A stretch of DNA of 29,014 bases from UMGS172 sp045637775 (GTDB taxonomy: Bacteria > Bacillota > Clostridia > Oscillospirales > Acutalibacteraceae). The position numbers and the translations under genes were made by a program. The stretch is taken from contig JAZUAC010000039.1 of NCBI GenBank assembly GCA_045637775.1, positions 1 to 29,014 on the forward strand, given 5' to 3'. Below, one piece after another: positions 7,984-16,254 of this stretch. Numbering within the stretch: the first letter of the stretch is position 1; every line of letters begins with the position of its first letter. Below the pieces are notes generated by a model, which saw only the letters and a list, made by a program, of their open reading frames with translations, was not told the DNA's origin and made no database searches.

Positions 7984-8003
7984 AATATTTTCTTGAAAAT
8001 TTC

Positions 8004-8231
8004 TTATTTAACGCTCTCGATGTAGTTGACAACGTCGCCTACGGTCTTGATGCCCTCGATCTGATCATCGGGTACTTCGATCTCAAACTCATCCTCGATA
8101 GACATGATGAGATCAACAACATCAAGGCTGTCTGCACCGAGATCCTCGGCAATGTTAGACTCCATAGTTACTGCGCTTTCCTCAACGTCAAGTTGCTCGC
8201 AAAGAATTGCTCTGATTTTCTCAAAAACCAT
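8004..8231 (-). CDS. acpP: Acyl carrier protein
   Basis: Carries growing acyl chains in fatty acid and phospholipid synthesis on a 4'-phosphopantetheine arm. The 75-residue acidic protein has the invariant attachment motif GADSLDVVDL with the modified Ser at 35, and typical helices (FEKIRAILCEQL, IMSIEDEFEIEVPD). ATG at 8231 is chosen because GGAGG lies 8 nt upstream; an extension to 8246 would run into that site. It is single, with its own terminator, and not next to plsX, fabH or rnc, which often accompany acpP. A perfect 16-bp palindrome covers its probable promoter, suggesting control by a lipid-responsive repressor. Confidence 0.96.
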   Translation of the reverse strand: MVFEKIRAILCEQLDVEESAVTMESNIAEDLGADSLDVVDLIMSIEDEFEIEVPDDQIEGIKTVGDVVNYIESVK

Positions 8232-8275
8232 TATAAGTTCCTCCAAATAAAATATAGACTAAATTTAAAAACTGT

Positions 8276-8305
8276 GTTATACTTAATTAAGTATCGTTTT
8301 GGTAA
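8276..8305 (-). promoter_or_regulatory. Probable acpP promoter with perfect palindrome (operator candidate)
   Basis: A minus-strand TATAAC (8276-8281) overlaps a perfect 16-bp palindrome at 8279-8294 (ATACTTAATTAAGTAT). The -35 is weak (TTACCA at 8300-8305, 18 bp spacing). A symmetric site over a -10 box is what a repressor dimer would use. It does not match the FapR or FabT sites I remember well enough to name. Confidence 0.5.
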
Positions 8306-8323
8306 CAAACACACGAAAACCTA

Positions 8324-8352
8324 TTCAATTTCCGTTTCTGTGTAAATATAAT
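8324..8352 (+). promoter_or_regulatory. Promoter of the aro operon
   Basis: TTCAAT (8324-8329), 17 bp, TATAAT (8347-8352). The RNA would start near 8359, about 55 nt before aroE. It lies back to back with the acpP promoter. Confidence 0.6.
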
Positions 8353-8414
8353 ATGTGCACAAAGGCGATTTGTCAATAGTAAATTGAAAATTTTTGAGTT
8401 CGAGGCGCTTTTTT

Positions 8415-9260
8415 ATGACACAAAAATTTGCAGTTATAGGCCACCCTATAGGCCATACCATGTCCCCTTTTATACATAAAAGTCTTTTCGCTTTACAGAG
8501 AAAAGAGGTTGAATATCTTACATTGGACATTATTCCCGAGGCTTTAAAAGAAGCTATGTCGGGCGTTTTGGCAACGCTTGACGGATTTAATATCACCATT
8601 CCCCATAAAGAAACGATTATACCGTTTATTGATGAAATTGACGATTCTGCAACAAAATATAATGCCGTCAACTGCGTTTTGAACCGAGACGGCAGAACCT
8701 TTGGTTACAGCACCGATGCTTTTGGTTTTGTGAAGGCGGTGGAATCAAGCGGCGTTGCTCTTTCGGGAAAGGCTTTGGTTTTAGGCTCGGGCGGTGCAGC
8801 ACGCACACTTGCACGTGAGGCTTCTGACCGCGGTTGTGAGGTTACAATAGCCGTAAGACCGCACAGCCTCGAAAAAGCCGAAAAGCTCAAAAATTGGCTT
8901 GAAACACACAGTGGCAAAGCAACAGTTTGCACCTATGACGAAATAAACGGTGAATATGACCTGCTTATCAACGCAACACCCGTTGGAATGTACCCCAACA
9001 CCAACGCAATACCTATAACCACTGAACAGTTGAAGGGCTGTAAGGCCGTTTTCGATGCCGTTTACAACCCCGAAAACACATTGCTTTTAAAAACCGCAAA
9101 AGAGCTTGGAATCCAAACCGTCGGCGGCATGGCTATGCTTGTGTGGCAGGCGGTAAAGGCACATGAGCACTGGTACGGTGCAACCTTTGACACTGCGGAC
9201 ATAGAAAAACTAATAGCCGATTCAAACCGCGAAATGGAGAGAATTTTCAATGAAAAATAA
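8415..9260 (+). CDS. aroE: Shikimate dehydrogenase
   Basis: Reduces 3-dehydroshikimate to shikimate with NADPH. The 281-residue protein shows the substrate loop GHPIGHTMSP (Thr15/Ser17 in place of the usual Ser-x-Ser), the catalytic Lys65 in NITIPHKETI, Asp101 in GYSTDAFGF, a Rossmann motif LGSGGAARTL, the INATPVGMYPN strand and the C-terminal GGMAMLVWQA. The start at 8415 has GAGG 9 nt upstream; a TTG at 8394 would extend it but includes that site. It is the first gene of the aro operon and overlaps aroK by 11 nt. Confidence 0.96.
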   Translation: MTQKFAVIGHPIGHTMSPFIHKSLFALQRKEVEYLTLDIIPEALKEAMSGVLATLDGFNITIPHKETIIPFIDEIDDSATKYNAVNCVLNRDGRTFGYSTDAFGFVKAVESSGVALSGKALVLGSGGAARTLAREASDRGCEVTIAVRPHSLEKAEKLKNWLETHSGKATVCTYDEINGEYDLLINATPVGMYPNTNAIPITTEQLKGCKAVFDAVYNPENTLLLKTAKELGIQTVGGMAMLVWQAVKAHEHWYGATFDTADIEKLIADSNREMERIFNEK

Positions 9261-9771
9261 TATTGTTCTGTGCGGATTTATGGGTTGCGGTAAAAGCACC
9301 GTAGGCAGACTTTTGGCAGAAAAGCTTGGGTTTGATTTTTGCGACAGCGATGACGTCATAGAACAACGCGAAGGCACTACCATAAGCAAAATATTTGCCG
9401 ACAAAAGCGAGGAGTATTTCAGAACAGTCGAGAGCGATATCATCCGCGAGCTTTCCGCGAAAAGCAGACTTGTTATAGCCACAGGCGGCGGTGCGGTTCT
9501 GAACCCCGAAAACGCTGAAAACCTTCGCAAAAGCGGGTTTGTTGTCCATTTAGACATCACGCCCGAATCGGTGTTGAAACGCCTTGAAAACGATAAAACA
9601 AGACCTTTGCTTATGCGTGACGACAAAGAATCGGCAATCCGCGAATTATTAAACAAACGCAAGCCTATTTACACCTCGGTGGCACACTTCACCGTTAACG
9701 CCGATAATTCACCCGAAGCCATAGCACAAATAATTATTGAACTTTGTGTTAAGAACGACGCGAAATCTTGA
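9250..9771 (+). CDS. aroK: Shikimate kinase
   Basis: Phosphorylates shikimate at the 3-OH using ATP. The 173-residue protein has the P-loop GFMGCGKST (residues 9-17), the shikimate-binding FCDSDDVIE and EYFRTVESDIIREL segments, the ATGGGAV glycine-rich loop and the lid region RLENDKTRPLL. ATG at 9250 lies inside the end of aroE, with GGAG about 10 nt upstream, implying translational coupling. The stop codon overlaps the -35 box of an internal promoter that leads into aroB. Confidence 0.96.
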   Translation: MKNNIVLCGFMGCGKSTVGRLLAEKLGFDFCDSDDVIEQREGTTISKIFADKSEEYFRTVESDIIRELSAKSRLVIATGGGAVLNPENAENLRKSGFVVHLDITPESVLKRLENDKTRPLLMRDDKESAIRELLNKRKPIYTSVAHFTVNADNSPEAIAQIIIELCVKNDAKS

Positions 9772-9796
9772 CATTGCGCTTGTATTGTAGTAGAAT
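9768..9796 (+). promoter_or_regulatory. Internal promoter of the aro operon, before aroB
   Basis: TTGACA (9768-9773), exactly 17 bp, TAGAAT (9791-9796), the closest match to consensus near the aro genes. The -35 box includes the aroK stop. It would let aroB-aroA-aroC and downstream genes be expressed apart from aroE-aroK; the 85-nt aroK-aroB gap is the only sizeable one in the operon. Confidence 0.75.
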
Positions 9797-9856
9797 ATTA
9801 GAATGATTTTCAATAACTGATTTCATCCTTCGATGATACACCGGGAGATGACCTTT

Positions 9857-10918
9857 ATGTCAGCTTTAACAATTTCGGTACAGAATCCCGAAAAATATGA
9901 CATTTTGATAGAAAACGGTCTTCTGCAAAACTGTGGAGAGCTTATAAAACCTGTTGTCAGGGGCAAAAGCTGCCTTGTTGTGACCGATACCAATGTCGAA
10001 CCCTTGTATCTCGACATTGTGACCGATTCGCTAAAAAACGCAGGCTTTTGCGTGTCGTGCCATGTATTCCCCGCAGGCGAGGAAAGTAAAACCTTCCGCA
10101 CTGTTGAAAATATGCTGGGTGCCTTTGTTTCGGCAGGCTTAACCCGAACCGATTTTGCCGTTGCGTTAGGTGGCGGTGTTGTGGGCGACCTCACAGGCTT
10201 TGCCGCAGCAATTTATCAGCGCGGTATTGATTATATCGGAATCCCCACCACCCTTTTATCCCAAATCGATTCATCGGTAGGCGGTAAAACAGGTTGTGAC
10301 TTGGTTTACGGCAAGAATCTTGCAGGTGCATTCCATTCACCTAAAATGGTACTTATTGATCCCAACTGTCTTAACACATTGCCCCAAAAATTCTTTAGCG
10401 ACGGTCTCGCCGAAGCTGTAAAATACGGCGTTATTAAATCCAAACCTTTGTTTGACCGCCTTTTGAACGAGGATGCGCATTCATTTATCCTTGACCTTAT
10501 CAAGGAATGTGTTACTATCAAACGCGATATTACCGAGAATGACTTTTTTGAAAACGGCGACCGTATATTGCTCAATTTTGGTCACACGATAGGTCATTCT
10601 ATTGAAAAATACTACAACTTTAAGGACATGACCCATGGCGAGGCAGTTGGTATAGGCATGGTTATCATGGCGGTTGCCGCCGAAAGAAACGGTGAATGTG
10701 AAGAAGGCACCGCAAAGCTTATAACCAAGGTTTTACATAAATACAGCCTGCCTGCAACCACATCTATTGATATGAAAAAACTGTGCGATGGTGCATTTAA
10801 CGATAAAAAGCGCCGCGGTAAAGATATTAAAATAGTTATACCCGAGTGCATTGGTGTATGCACGGTTAAAACACTTCCCTGTGAACAACTGATAGACTAC
10901 CTCGGAGGCGAAAAATGA
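9857..10918 (+). CDS. aroB: 3-dehydroquinate synthase
   Basis: Converts DAHP to 3-dehydroquinate, using NAD and a divalent metal. The 353-residue product contains the NAD-binding ALGGGVVGDLTGFAAAIYQR, then GIPTTLLSQIDSSVGGKTG, DGLAEAVKYGVIKS (metal ligand Glu), LNFGHTIGHSIE (His) and MTHGEAVGIGM (His). Length is as expected. ATG at 9857 is preferred over 9833 because GGGAG sits 9 nt before it and the longer reading includes that site. It overlaps aroA by 4 nt (ATGA). Confidence 0.96.
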   Translation: MSALTISVQNPEKYDILIENGLLQNCGELIKPVVRGKSCLVVTDTNVEPLYLDIVTDSLKNAGFCVSCHVFPAGEESKTFRTVENMLGAFVSAGLTRTDFAVALGGGVVGDLTGFAAAIYQRGIDYIGIPTTLLSQIDSSVGGKTGCDLVYGKNLAGAFHSPKMVLIDPNCLNTLPQKFFSDGLAEAVKYGVIKSKPLFDRLLNEDAHSFILDLIKECVTIKRDITENDFFENGDRILLNFGHTIGHSIEKYYNFKDMTHGEAVGIGMVIMAVAAERNGECEEGTAKLITKVLHKYSLPATTSIDMKKLCDGAFNDKKRRGKDIKIVIPECIGVCTVKTLPCEQLIDYLGGEK

Positions 10919-12180
10919 AGGTAACCGTTTCTCCCAGCAGGGTCTTGGGCGAAGTTGTAGCACCGCCTTCAAAATCGGCGGGACACCGCAGTCTTATCTG
11001 TGCCGCTTTTTGTGACCAACCCGTTACCGTTTTCAATTGTGGTGAGTCAAACGATATGACCGCCACTATCCAAAGCTTAAAGGCTTTAGGTGCCGAAATC
11101 TGCCGCGAGGGCTCAACGGTAAAAGTATCACCCGTAAAAAGAAACAATCGCAACTGTGTGATAGATTGCAACGAATCAGGTTCTACTGCAAGATTTATGC
11201 TTCCTGTAGCATGTGCTTTAGGTGCAGAAAATATCACATTCACAGGTCGTGGGAGATTACCGGAAAGACCGTTTGACATTATCGCCGAGGCTTTGCGCAA
11301 AAACGGTGTAACCTGCTCCTCAAACAACCTGCCCATGACCGTTTCAGGTCAGCTTAAAGCAGGAAGGTTCGAGATTGCGGGCAATGTTAGCTCACAATAT
11401 ATAAGCGGTCTTTTGCTTGCACTTTCAATAACCGAAGGAGTCAGCGAAATAGTGCTGACCACACCTTTGGAATCAAGAGATTACGTCATGATGACGGTCA
11501 ATGAGCTTCGCACCTTTGGTGCCGAAATTGAGGTTTTTGATGACCGCTTTGTTATAAACGGCAAACCGAATCTTACAGCCTGCAACCGTACCGTTGAGGG
11601 CGATTGGTCGCAGGCCGCATTCCACCTTTGTTTAGGTGCTGTCAACGGTAATGTAACCGTCAAAGGTCTTGATATAAACACTTTGCAGGGTGACAGTGCC
11701 ATTGTTGAACTTCTAAAGCAATTTGGCGCAAAGGTCACCGTTACCTACAATGGGGTTAATGTAAAAAAATCGGAACTAAACGGCATTACCATAGATGCCT
11801 CGCAAATACCCGACCTTGTGCCGATTTTAGCAGTAACCGCCGCCTTTGCCAAAGGTAAAACCACTATTACCCACGCAGAACGCCTGCGTATTAAGGAAAG
11901 CGACCGACTGAAAGAAACCGCTTTAAGACTCAAAGCTTTTGGCATTGATGTAACCGAAACATCCGACGGTCTTGAAATTATAGGTGGTGTGCCAAAGGGC
12001 GCTAAAATAACCTCGGCCAACGACCACCGAATCGTCATGGCATTCAGCGTTATGGCAGCGGGTTCGGTTGAGGAATCCGTGATTGACGGATGTGAGGCTA
12101 TAAATAAATCATACCCCGACTTTTTTAAAGATTTTTCTTCGCTTGGAGGCGAGTGCAATGTCATCTGCGATAGGCAGTAG
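10915..12180 (+). CDS. aroA: 5-enolpyruvylshikimate-3-phosphate synthase
   Basis: Joins shikimate-3-phosphate and PEP to give EPSP. The 421-residue protein has PPSKSAGHRSL near the N-terminus (PEP/S3P-binding Lys), CNESGSTARF, the GRGRLPERP loop, DWSQAAFHL, an LRIKESDRL segment and NDHRIVMAFSV near the end. In the loop equivalent to E. coli LGNAGTAMRPL it reads CNESGSTARFML, so Gly and Arg are kept but the Pro101 position is Phe. GGAGG lies 6 nt before the ATG. The start overlaps aroB by 4 nt and the end overlaps aroC by 23 nt, implying coupled translation. Confidence 0.96.
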   Translation: MKVTVSPSRVLGEVVAPPSKSAGHRSLICAAFCDQPVTVFNCGESNDMTATIQSLKALGAEICREGSTVKVSPVKRNNRNCVIDCNESGSTARFMLPVACALGAENITFTGRGRLPERPFDIIAEALRKNGVTCSSNNLPMTVSGQLKAGRFEIAGNVSSQYISGLLLALSITEGVSEIVLTTPLESRDYVMMTVNELRTFGAEIEVFDDRFVINGKPNLTACNRTVEGDWSQAAFHLCLGAVNGNVTVKGLDINTLQGDSAIVELLKQFGAKVTVTYNGVNVKKSELNGITIDASQIPDLVPILAVTAAFAKGKTTITHAERLRIKESDRLKETALRLKAFGIDVTETSDGLEIIGGVPKGAKITSANDHRIVMAFSVMAAGSVEESVIDGCEAINKSYPDFFKDFSSLGGECNVICDRQ

Positions 12181-13246
12181 GTTTAAAGTAACTGTTTTTG
12201 GTGAAAGCCACGGTCCCGCTATCGGAGCCGTTATCGATGCGCCTCCCGCAGGATATAAACTTGATATTGACAATATTTTGAAGCAGGTTGCTCGAAGAGC
12301 ACCCGGTCAGGACGCATCTGCCACACCGAGAAAAGAAACCGATACTCCCGAGTTTTTGTCGGGATTGCTTGACGGTGTGACCACAGGTGCACCTTTGGCG
12401 TTTATCATTCGCAACGCCGACCAACATTCACATAATTATGATAACATCGCGATCCGTCCCAGACCTTCTCATGCCGATTATGCGGCAAACGTACGTTTTG
12501 GCGGATTCAATGACATTCGCGGCGGCGGTAACTTTTCGGGTCGTTTAACAGCACCCTTAACCATTGCAGGTACCGTTGCGCGTGAGATTTTAAGGACTCA
12601 CGGCATCACAATCGGCGGTCATGTTTCGTTTGTCGGAAACACCGCAGACCAACCTTTTGACCCTGTTAATATTGATGAAAAGCTTTTAAACAAGCTCAAT
12701 ACCGAGTATTTCTCCGTTGTTTCGGAAGACGCAAAGCTTGAAATGCAAAACGAAATTGCCGAAGCACACAAAAACGGTAACAGCGTCGGCGGTGAGGTTG
12801 AGATTGCCGTAGTCGGTTTGCCCGCGGGCATCGGCTCACCCACTGTAAGGGGCATTGAAAACGCAGTTTCACAAGCCGTTTTTGCAGTTCCTGCAGTTAA
12901 GGGTATTGAGTTTGGTCTCGGCTTTGGTTTCAGTTCTGCTTTGGGCTTTGAAGTCAATGACGAAATGTATTACGACGGTGAAACCGTAAAATGCAAAACC
13001 AATAATTGCGGCGGTATCACAGGCGGTATTTCCAACGGTATGCCGCTTATCATCCGTTGTGCAGTAAAGCCAACACCTTCTATTGCACGTGAACAAAATA
13101 CAGTAAATCTTGAAACCAAGCAAAACGATAAGCTCATTATTGAAGGTAGACATGACCCTTGTATCGTGCCCCGTGCATTGCCCGCTATCGAAGCCGCCAT
13201 TGCAATAGCACTTCTCGACCTTCTTTGGGAGGTTAAACCGTTATGA
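12158..13246 (+). CDS. aroC: Chorismate synthase
   Basis: Turns EPSP into chorismate, needing reduced FMN. The 362-residue protein carries all three family signatures: GESHGPAIGAVIDAPPAG at the start, RPSHADYAANVRFGG followed by DIRGGGNFSGR, and RHDPCIVPRALPAIEAA near the end, plus RRAPGQDASATPRKE. ATG at 12158 has GGAGG 8 nt upstream; the earlier ATG at 12143 would include that site. It begins inside aroA and overlaps the chorismate mutase gene by 4 nt. Confidence 0.97.
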   Translation: MSSAIGSRFKVTVFGESHGPAIGAVIDAPPAGYKLDIDNILKQVARRAPGQDASATPRKETDTPEFLSGLLDGVTTGAPLAFIIRNADQHSHNYDNIAIRPRPSHADYAANVRFGGFNDIRGGGNFSGRLTAPLTIAGTVAREILRTHGITIGGHVSFVGNTADQPFDPVNIDEKLLNKLNTEYFSVVSEDAKLEMQNEIAEAHKNGNSVGGEVEIAVVGLPAGIGSPTVRGIENAVSQAVFAVPAVKGIEFGLGFGFSSALGFEVNDEMYYDGETVKCKTNNCGGITGGISNGMPLIIRCAVKPTPSIAREQNTVNLETKQNDKLIIEGRHDPCIVPRALPAIEAAIAIALLDLLWEVKPL

Positions 13247-13515
13247 GTCTTGATGAAATCCGCTTTAAAATAGATGAGATAGATCGCGAACTTATTCCGT
13301 TACTCAAAAAAAGAATGGAATGCTCTTTGGAGGTTGCTCGCATTAAGAATGAGGAAAACCTGCCGATATACCACCCCGAACGCGAACAACAGATTCTTGA
13401 CCGCGTAAAGCAGGTCTCGGGTGAGCAGTACGGTGATTATGTGAGCGAGATTTACCGTAACATAATGGCGGTAAGCCGTGCTTTGCAAAGCGATGTGCTT
13501 GAAAGCAAAGAATAA
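13243..13515 (+). CDS. Chorismate mutase, AroQ type
   Basis: Rearranges chorismate to prephenate, the entry to Phe and Tyr synthesis. The 90-residue all-helical protein matches the AroQ fold: EIRFKIDEIDRELIPLLKKRM at the N-terminus, EVARIKNEENLPIYHPEREQQIL and a C-terminal helix with SEIYRNIMAVSRALQ. It is a stand-alone mutase with no dehydratase or DAHP synthase domain. GGGAGG precedes the ATG, which overlaps the aroC stop. It is the last aro gene; no terminator follows before the LCP genes, so partial read-through is likely. Confidence 0.9.
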   Translation: MSLDEIRFKIDEIDRELIPLLKKRMECSLEVARIKNEENLPIYHPEREQQILDRVKQVSGEQYGDYVSEIYRNIMAVSRALQSDVLESKE

Positions 13516-13531
13516 CTCCCGTTCTCACCGC

Positions 13532-13560
13532 TTGAGCAATGATTTGTAACAAAATACATA
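13532..13560 (+). promoter_or_regulatory. Possible promoter of the LCP gene cluster
   Basis: TTGAGC (13532-13537), 17 bp, TACATA (13555-13560). It would start RNA near 13567, within the structured leader that follows. Moderate match only. Confidence 0.45.
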
Positions 13561-13656
13561 CTGATTTTTCGGGCAACATAAAGGTTAAGAAAACAAAAAC
13601 ATTTTATCGAAAAATCAGACAGTCTGATTTCACTTGTTCAGAGCTCCACTCTGAAC
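13561..13656 (+). promoter_or_regulatory. Leader with competing hairpins before the LCP genes
   Basis: Three related arms are present: A 13561-13571 (CTGATTTTTCG), B 13608-13618 (its perfect 11-nt complement) and C 13624-13630, which also pairs with B over 7 bp (part of a near-palindrome AAATCAGACAGTCTGATTT). A:B and B:C cannot form together. A separate 8-bp hairpin, 13636-13643/13649-13656, ends 8 nt before the GAGG ribosome site of the first LCP gene. No U-run follows, so control of translation or RNA stability is likelier than attenuation. If RNA starts at 13567 (see the promoter entry), arm A is only partly transcribed; full A:B pairing would need transcripts from the aro operon. Confidence 0.5.
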
Positions 13657-13675
13657 ACTAACCGAGGTAATTCTA

Positions 13676-14698
13676 ATGGAACAAAAAAGCAAAAAAGCAA
13701 CTTATCATAAGCGAAAAAACCTATTAGTACTGTTCAATTCACTTGTATCGGTGCTCTTGGGAATATGTGTATTTTTCTCTGCCGTTTGTACGTTTGTAAT
13801 ATATACAAGCGGCACTGCGCAAAAAGGTAAGATTTCCGAAGACAAAAACGAACTGGGTATAACCTCGCAAGCAGCCCAAGAGCTTCCTGCAGAGATTATT
13901 AACATTGCTTTGTTTGGAATAGACACCCGTGATAAAAAGGCGATCAACCGAACTGAAGCCCTCACAGGAAGATCGGATACCATTATAATCCTTTCTATCG
14001 ACACCGGTAAAAAAACCATAAAAATGACCTCTATACTGCGCGATAGCTGGGTATCTCTTGATTTGGAGCGTTTCCGCGGCAAAAACAAGATAAACGCAGC
14101 TTATGCCTATGGCGGTCCGCAGGGAGCTATAAAGACCCTCAATCAAAATTTCCATTTGAATATAACCGATTATGTTGCGGTTAGTATGCACCAGATGAAA
14201 AATGTCCTTGATATTTTGGGCGGTGTTGATATTGAAATCACCGAGATGGAACGCCGCAGAATAAACGAGCTTTCCAACAGTGAAGGCTTCAAGGCGGAAA
14301 AGGTTACAAAAACAGGTCTTGTTCACCTTAACGGCACACAGGCACTCTCGTATTCACGTATCCGTGACGACAGCGAAGAATTACGTGTGCGCCGTCAGCA
14401 AAAGGTTTTGAGCTGTATGCTTGAGAAGGCAAAAAATCTGCCGTTGACCGAATACCCCGCCGTATTAAACGAAGTCCTTTCAACTGTCGAAACTTCTATG
14501 GACTATAGTGAGATTTTTGAATTCTCACCATTGCTCCAAATCTCCGAAATTCATTTACAAACCACCTCTGTCCCCGGTAAAGAAGTCAGGGCTCAGGGCG
14601 GCGTATTTAACGACACACGAGGCGGTTGGGTCTGGAAATACGACATTGAAGAAGCAAAAAAATACATTTACGAATGGATTTACGGCATTAAGCTTTAA
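13676..14698 (+). CDS. LytR-CpsA-Psr (LCP) family protein
   Basis: LCP enzymes sit in the membrane and attach teichoic acids or other glycan polymers from a lipid carrier to peptidoglycan. The 340-residue protein has a short basic cytoplasmic N-terminus, one membrane span (about residues 17-43) and an extracellular LCP domain: NIALFGIDTRD, GRSDTIIILSID, KMTSILRDSW, NKINAAYAYGG, HLNGTQALSYSRIR and RRQQKVLSCML. These include the conserved Asp and Arg residues that bind the pyrophosphate and metal. GAGG lies 8 nt before the ATG. A second LCP gene follows after 27 nt; the two are clear paralogs, likely from tandem duplication. Confidence 0.93.
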   Translation: MEQKSKKATYHKRKNLLVLFNSLVSVLLGICVFFSAVCTFVIYTSGTAQKGKISEDKNELGITSQAAQELPAEIINIALFGIDTRDKKAINRTEALTGRSDTIIILSIDTGKKTIKMTSILRDSWVSLDLERFRGKNKINAAYAYGGPQGAIKTLNQNFHLNITDYVAVSMHQMKNVLDILGGVDIEITEMERRRINELSNSEGFKAEKVTKTGLVHLNGTQALSYSRIRDDSEELRVRRQQKVLSCMLEKAKNLPLTEYPAVLNEVLSTVETSMDYSEIFEFSPLLQISEIHLQTTSVPGKEVRAQGGVFNDTRGGWVWKYDIEEAKKYIYEWIYGIKL

Positions 14699-14725
14699 AA
14701 CACTTAACTAAAAGGAGGTGACGGT

Positions 14726-15958
14726 GTGGCTGAAAACAATTCCGAAAACAGTTCAAAGTTAACCGAGACCGAGATTACAGATGAAGATATCGCTCAGGAG
14801 TCTACACCGGATTCGCTTCCAACAGAGTTTGTTTGTGAAGAGAGAGACGACGATTCACAGGCTTCGGCCGATAGCGAAAACTCGGCAAAAGCCAAACCAA
14901 CAAGAAAGACACGCCATGTTGTTTTTATTGTTTTGTTCAACATAATAACCAGCCTTATTTTAGCGGCAAGTATTTTAGCTTCGACTGTTGTGGGATTCTG
15001 TATCTACCTTATGGGAGATATGCATTATAACGCAGAATTCCCTCCTGCCGAAGAGCACGAAGCATTGGGTATAGACCCCGTTATAATCGACAGGCTACCT
15101 AAAGGTGTGTTTAACATAGCCTTATTCGGAATTGACAGTCGAAACACCGCCACCGATAACTCGGCATCCATATCCGGTCGTTCCGATTCGATCATGATCC
15201 TTTCAATAAACACTAACAACAAAACCGTCAAAATGACCTCTATACTGCGTGACAGTTGGGTTCCGATCGAGCGTCAGAAAGGCAAGGTAAACAATAAAAT
15301 AAATGCAGCATATGCGTTTGGCGGTCCGGTTTTAGCGGTCAAAACACTAAACCAAAACTTTAAACTTGATATTTCCGAATATGCATCAGTCAGCATGTAT
15401 CAGCTTTGCTCTATCATTGATGATATTGGAGGAATAGAACTAGAGATCACCGAAAAAGAGCGCCTTGCCATAAATAAAAGCTCATTTTTATACGGTACTA
15501 AAAAAGAAAATGAAATTACAGCCAGCGGTTTGGTTCAAATGAACGGTGCACAGGCATTGGCATTTGCACGAATCAGAAAAATAGACACCGATATGATGCG
15601 CGCAGGGCGTCACCAAAAGGTACTTACCGCCATGCTCCAGAAGATCAGGACTCTTCCGTTGTCTTCCTACCCTTCATTGCTCAACAAGGTGCTGGGTCGT
15701 ATCGAAACATCAATGTCATACAGTGAAATATTTGAATTTGTACCCTTGATAATTGACTCGAATTTGAAAATCGAAACCACCACAGTTCCCGGCAAGGGTG
15801 TAAAATATAAGAGTGGCATTTTCAGTGACACCCGTGGCGGTTGGGTCTGGAAATACGACCTCAATAAAGCCAGCGAATATATACACAGTTGGATATACGG
15901 TATTGAAGCAGAGGACGAAAACAGCGAAGCCTCTTCTCAAACCACAACCTCAAACTAA
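14726..15958 (+). CDS. LytR-CpsA-Psr (LCP) family protein, second paralog
   Basis: A 410-residue LCP protein closely related to its neighbour: FNIALFGIDSRN, GRSDSIMILSIN, KMTSILRDSWVP, NKINAAYAFGG, MNGAQALAFARIR, AGRHQKVLTAML and a shared C-terminal SDTRGGWVWKYDL. It differs by a longer acidic, disordered cytoplasmic N-terminus of about 65 residues, before one membrane span (about 68-99), and a short Ser/Thr-rich tail. Start is GTG at 14726 with AGGAGG 7 nt upstream. The long acidic tail on the cytoplasmic side could be a docking or phosphorylation region; this is inference. Confidence 0.93.
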   Translation: MAENNSENSSKLTETEITDEDIAQESTPDSLPTEFVCEERDDDSQASADSENSAKAKPTRKTRHVVFIVLFNIITSLILAASILASTVVGFCIYLMGDMHYNAEFPPAEEHEALGIDPVIIDRLPKGVFNIALFGIDSRNTATDNSASISGRSDSIMILSINTNNKTVKMTSILRDSWVPIERQKGKVNNKINAAYAFGGPVLAVKTLNQNFKLDISEYASVSMYQLCSIIDDIGGIELEITEKERLAINKSSFLYGTKKENEITASGLVQMNGAQALAFARIRKIDTDMMRAGRHQKVLTAMLQKIRTLPLSSYPSLLNKVLGRIETSMSYSEIFEFVPLIIDSNLKIETTTVPGKGVKYKSGIFSDTRGGWVWKYDLNKASEYIHSWIYGIEAEDENSEASSQTTTSN

Positions 15959-15990
15959 ACAACAACTTAAAACTCACGGAGGAAAAAATA

Positions 15991-16254
15991 ATGAAAATCA
16001 CCGAAGGATTTGTTCTTAAAAACATAGCAGATACCAATGTAGTTGTACCTTTGGGAAGCAAGACAGTTGATTTTAAAGCGGTTATCACCCTTAACGACAC
16101 CGGCGCTTTTCTTTGGAACAATCTTGAAAATGACTGCACCGAAGAGGCTCTTGTTGAGGCACTTCTCAAGGAATACGACGTTGACAGAGATACCGCAACT
16201 GCCGATGTTAAGGAGTTTGTTGCAAAACTGTCGGAGGCTAACCTTTTAGCATGA
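15991..16254 (+). CDS. PqqD family small protein (peptide-recognition fold)
   Basis: The 87-residue product (MKITEGFVLKNIADTNVVVP, LNDTGAFLWNNLE, a central acidic helix and a C-terminal VKEFVAKLSEANLL) matches the PqqD/RiPP recognition element pattern: three strands with conserved LNDTGAFLW, then a winged-helix bundle. PqqD proteins bind leader peptides and deliver them to modifying enzymes. No radical SAM enzyme or precursor peptide lies nearby; it sits between LCP genes and a peptidase-like gene that it overlaps by 4 nt. GGAGG precedes the ATG. The family call is firm, but a role in peptide modification here is uncertain; some such proteins work in glycan clusters. Confidence 0.8.
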   Translation: MKITEGFVLKNIADTNVVVPLGSKTVDFKAVITLNDTGAFLWNNLENDCTEEALVEALLKEYDVDRDTATADVKEFVAKLSEANLLA

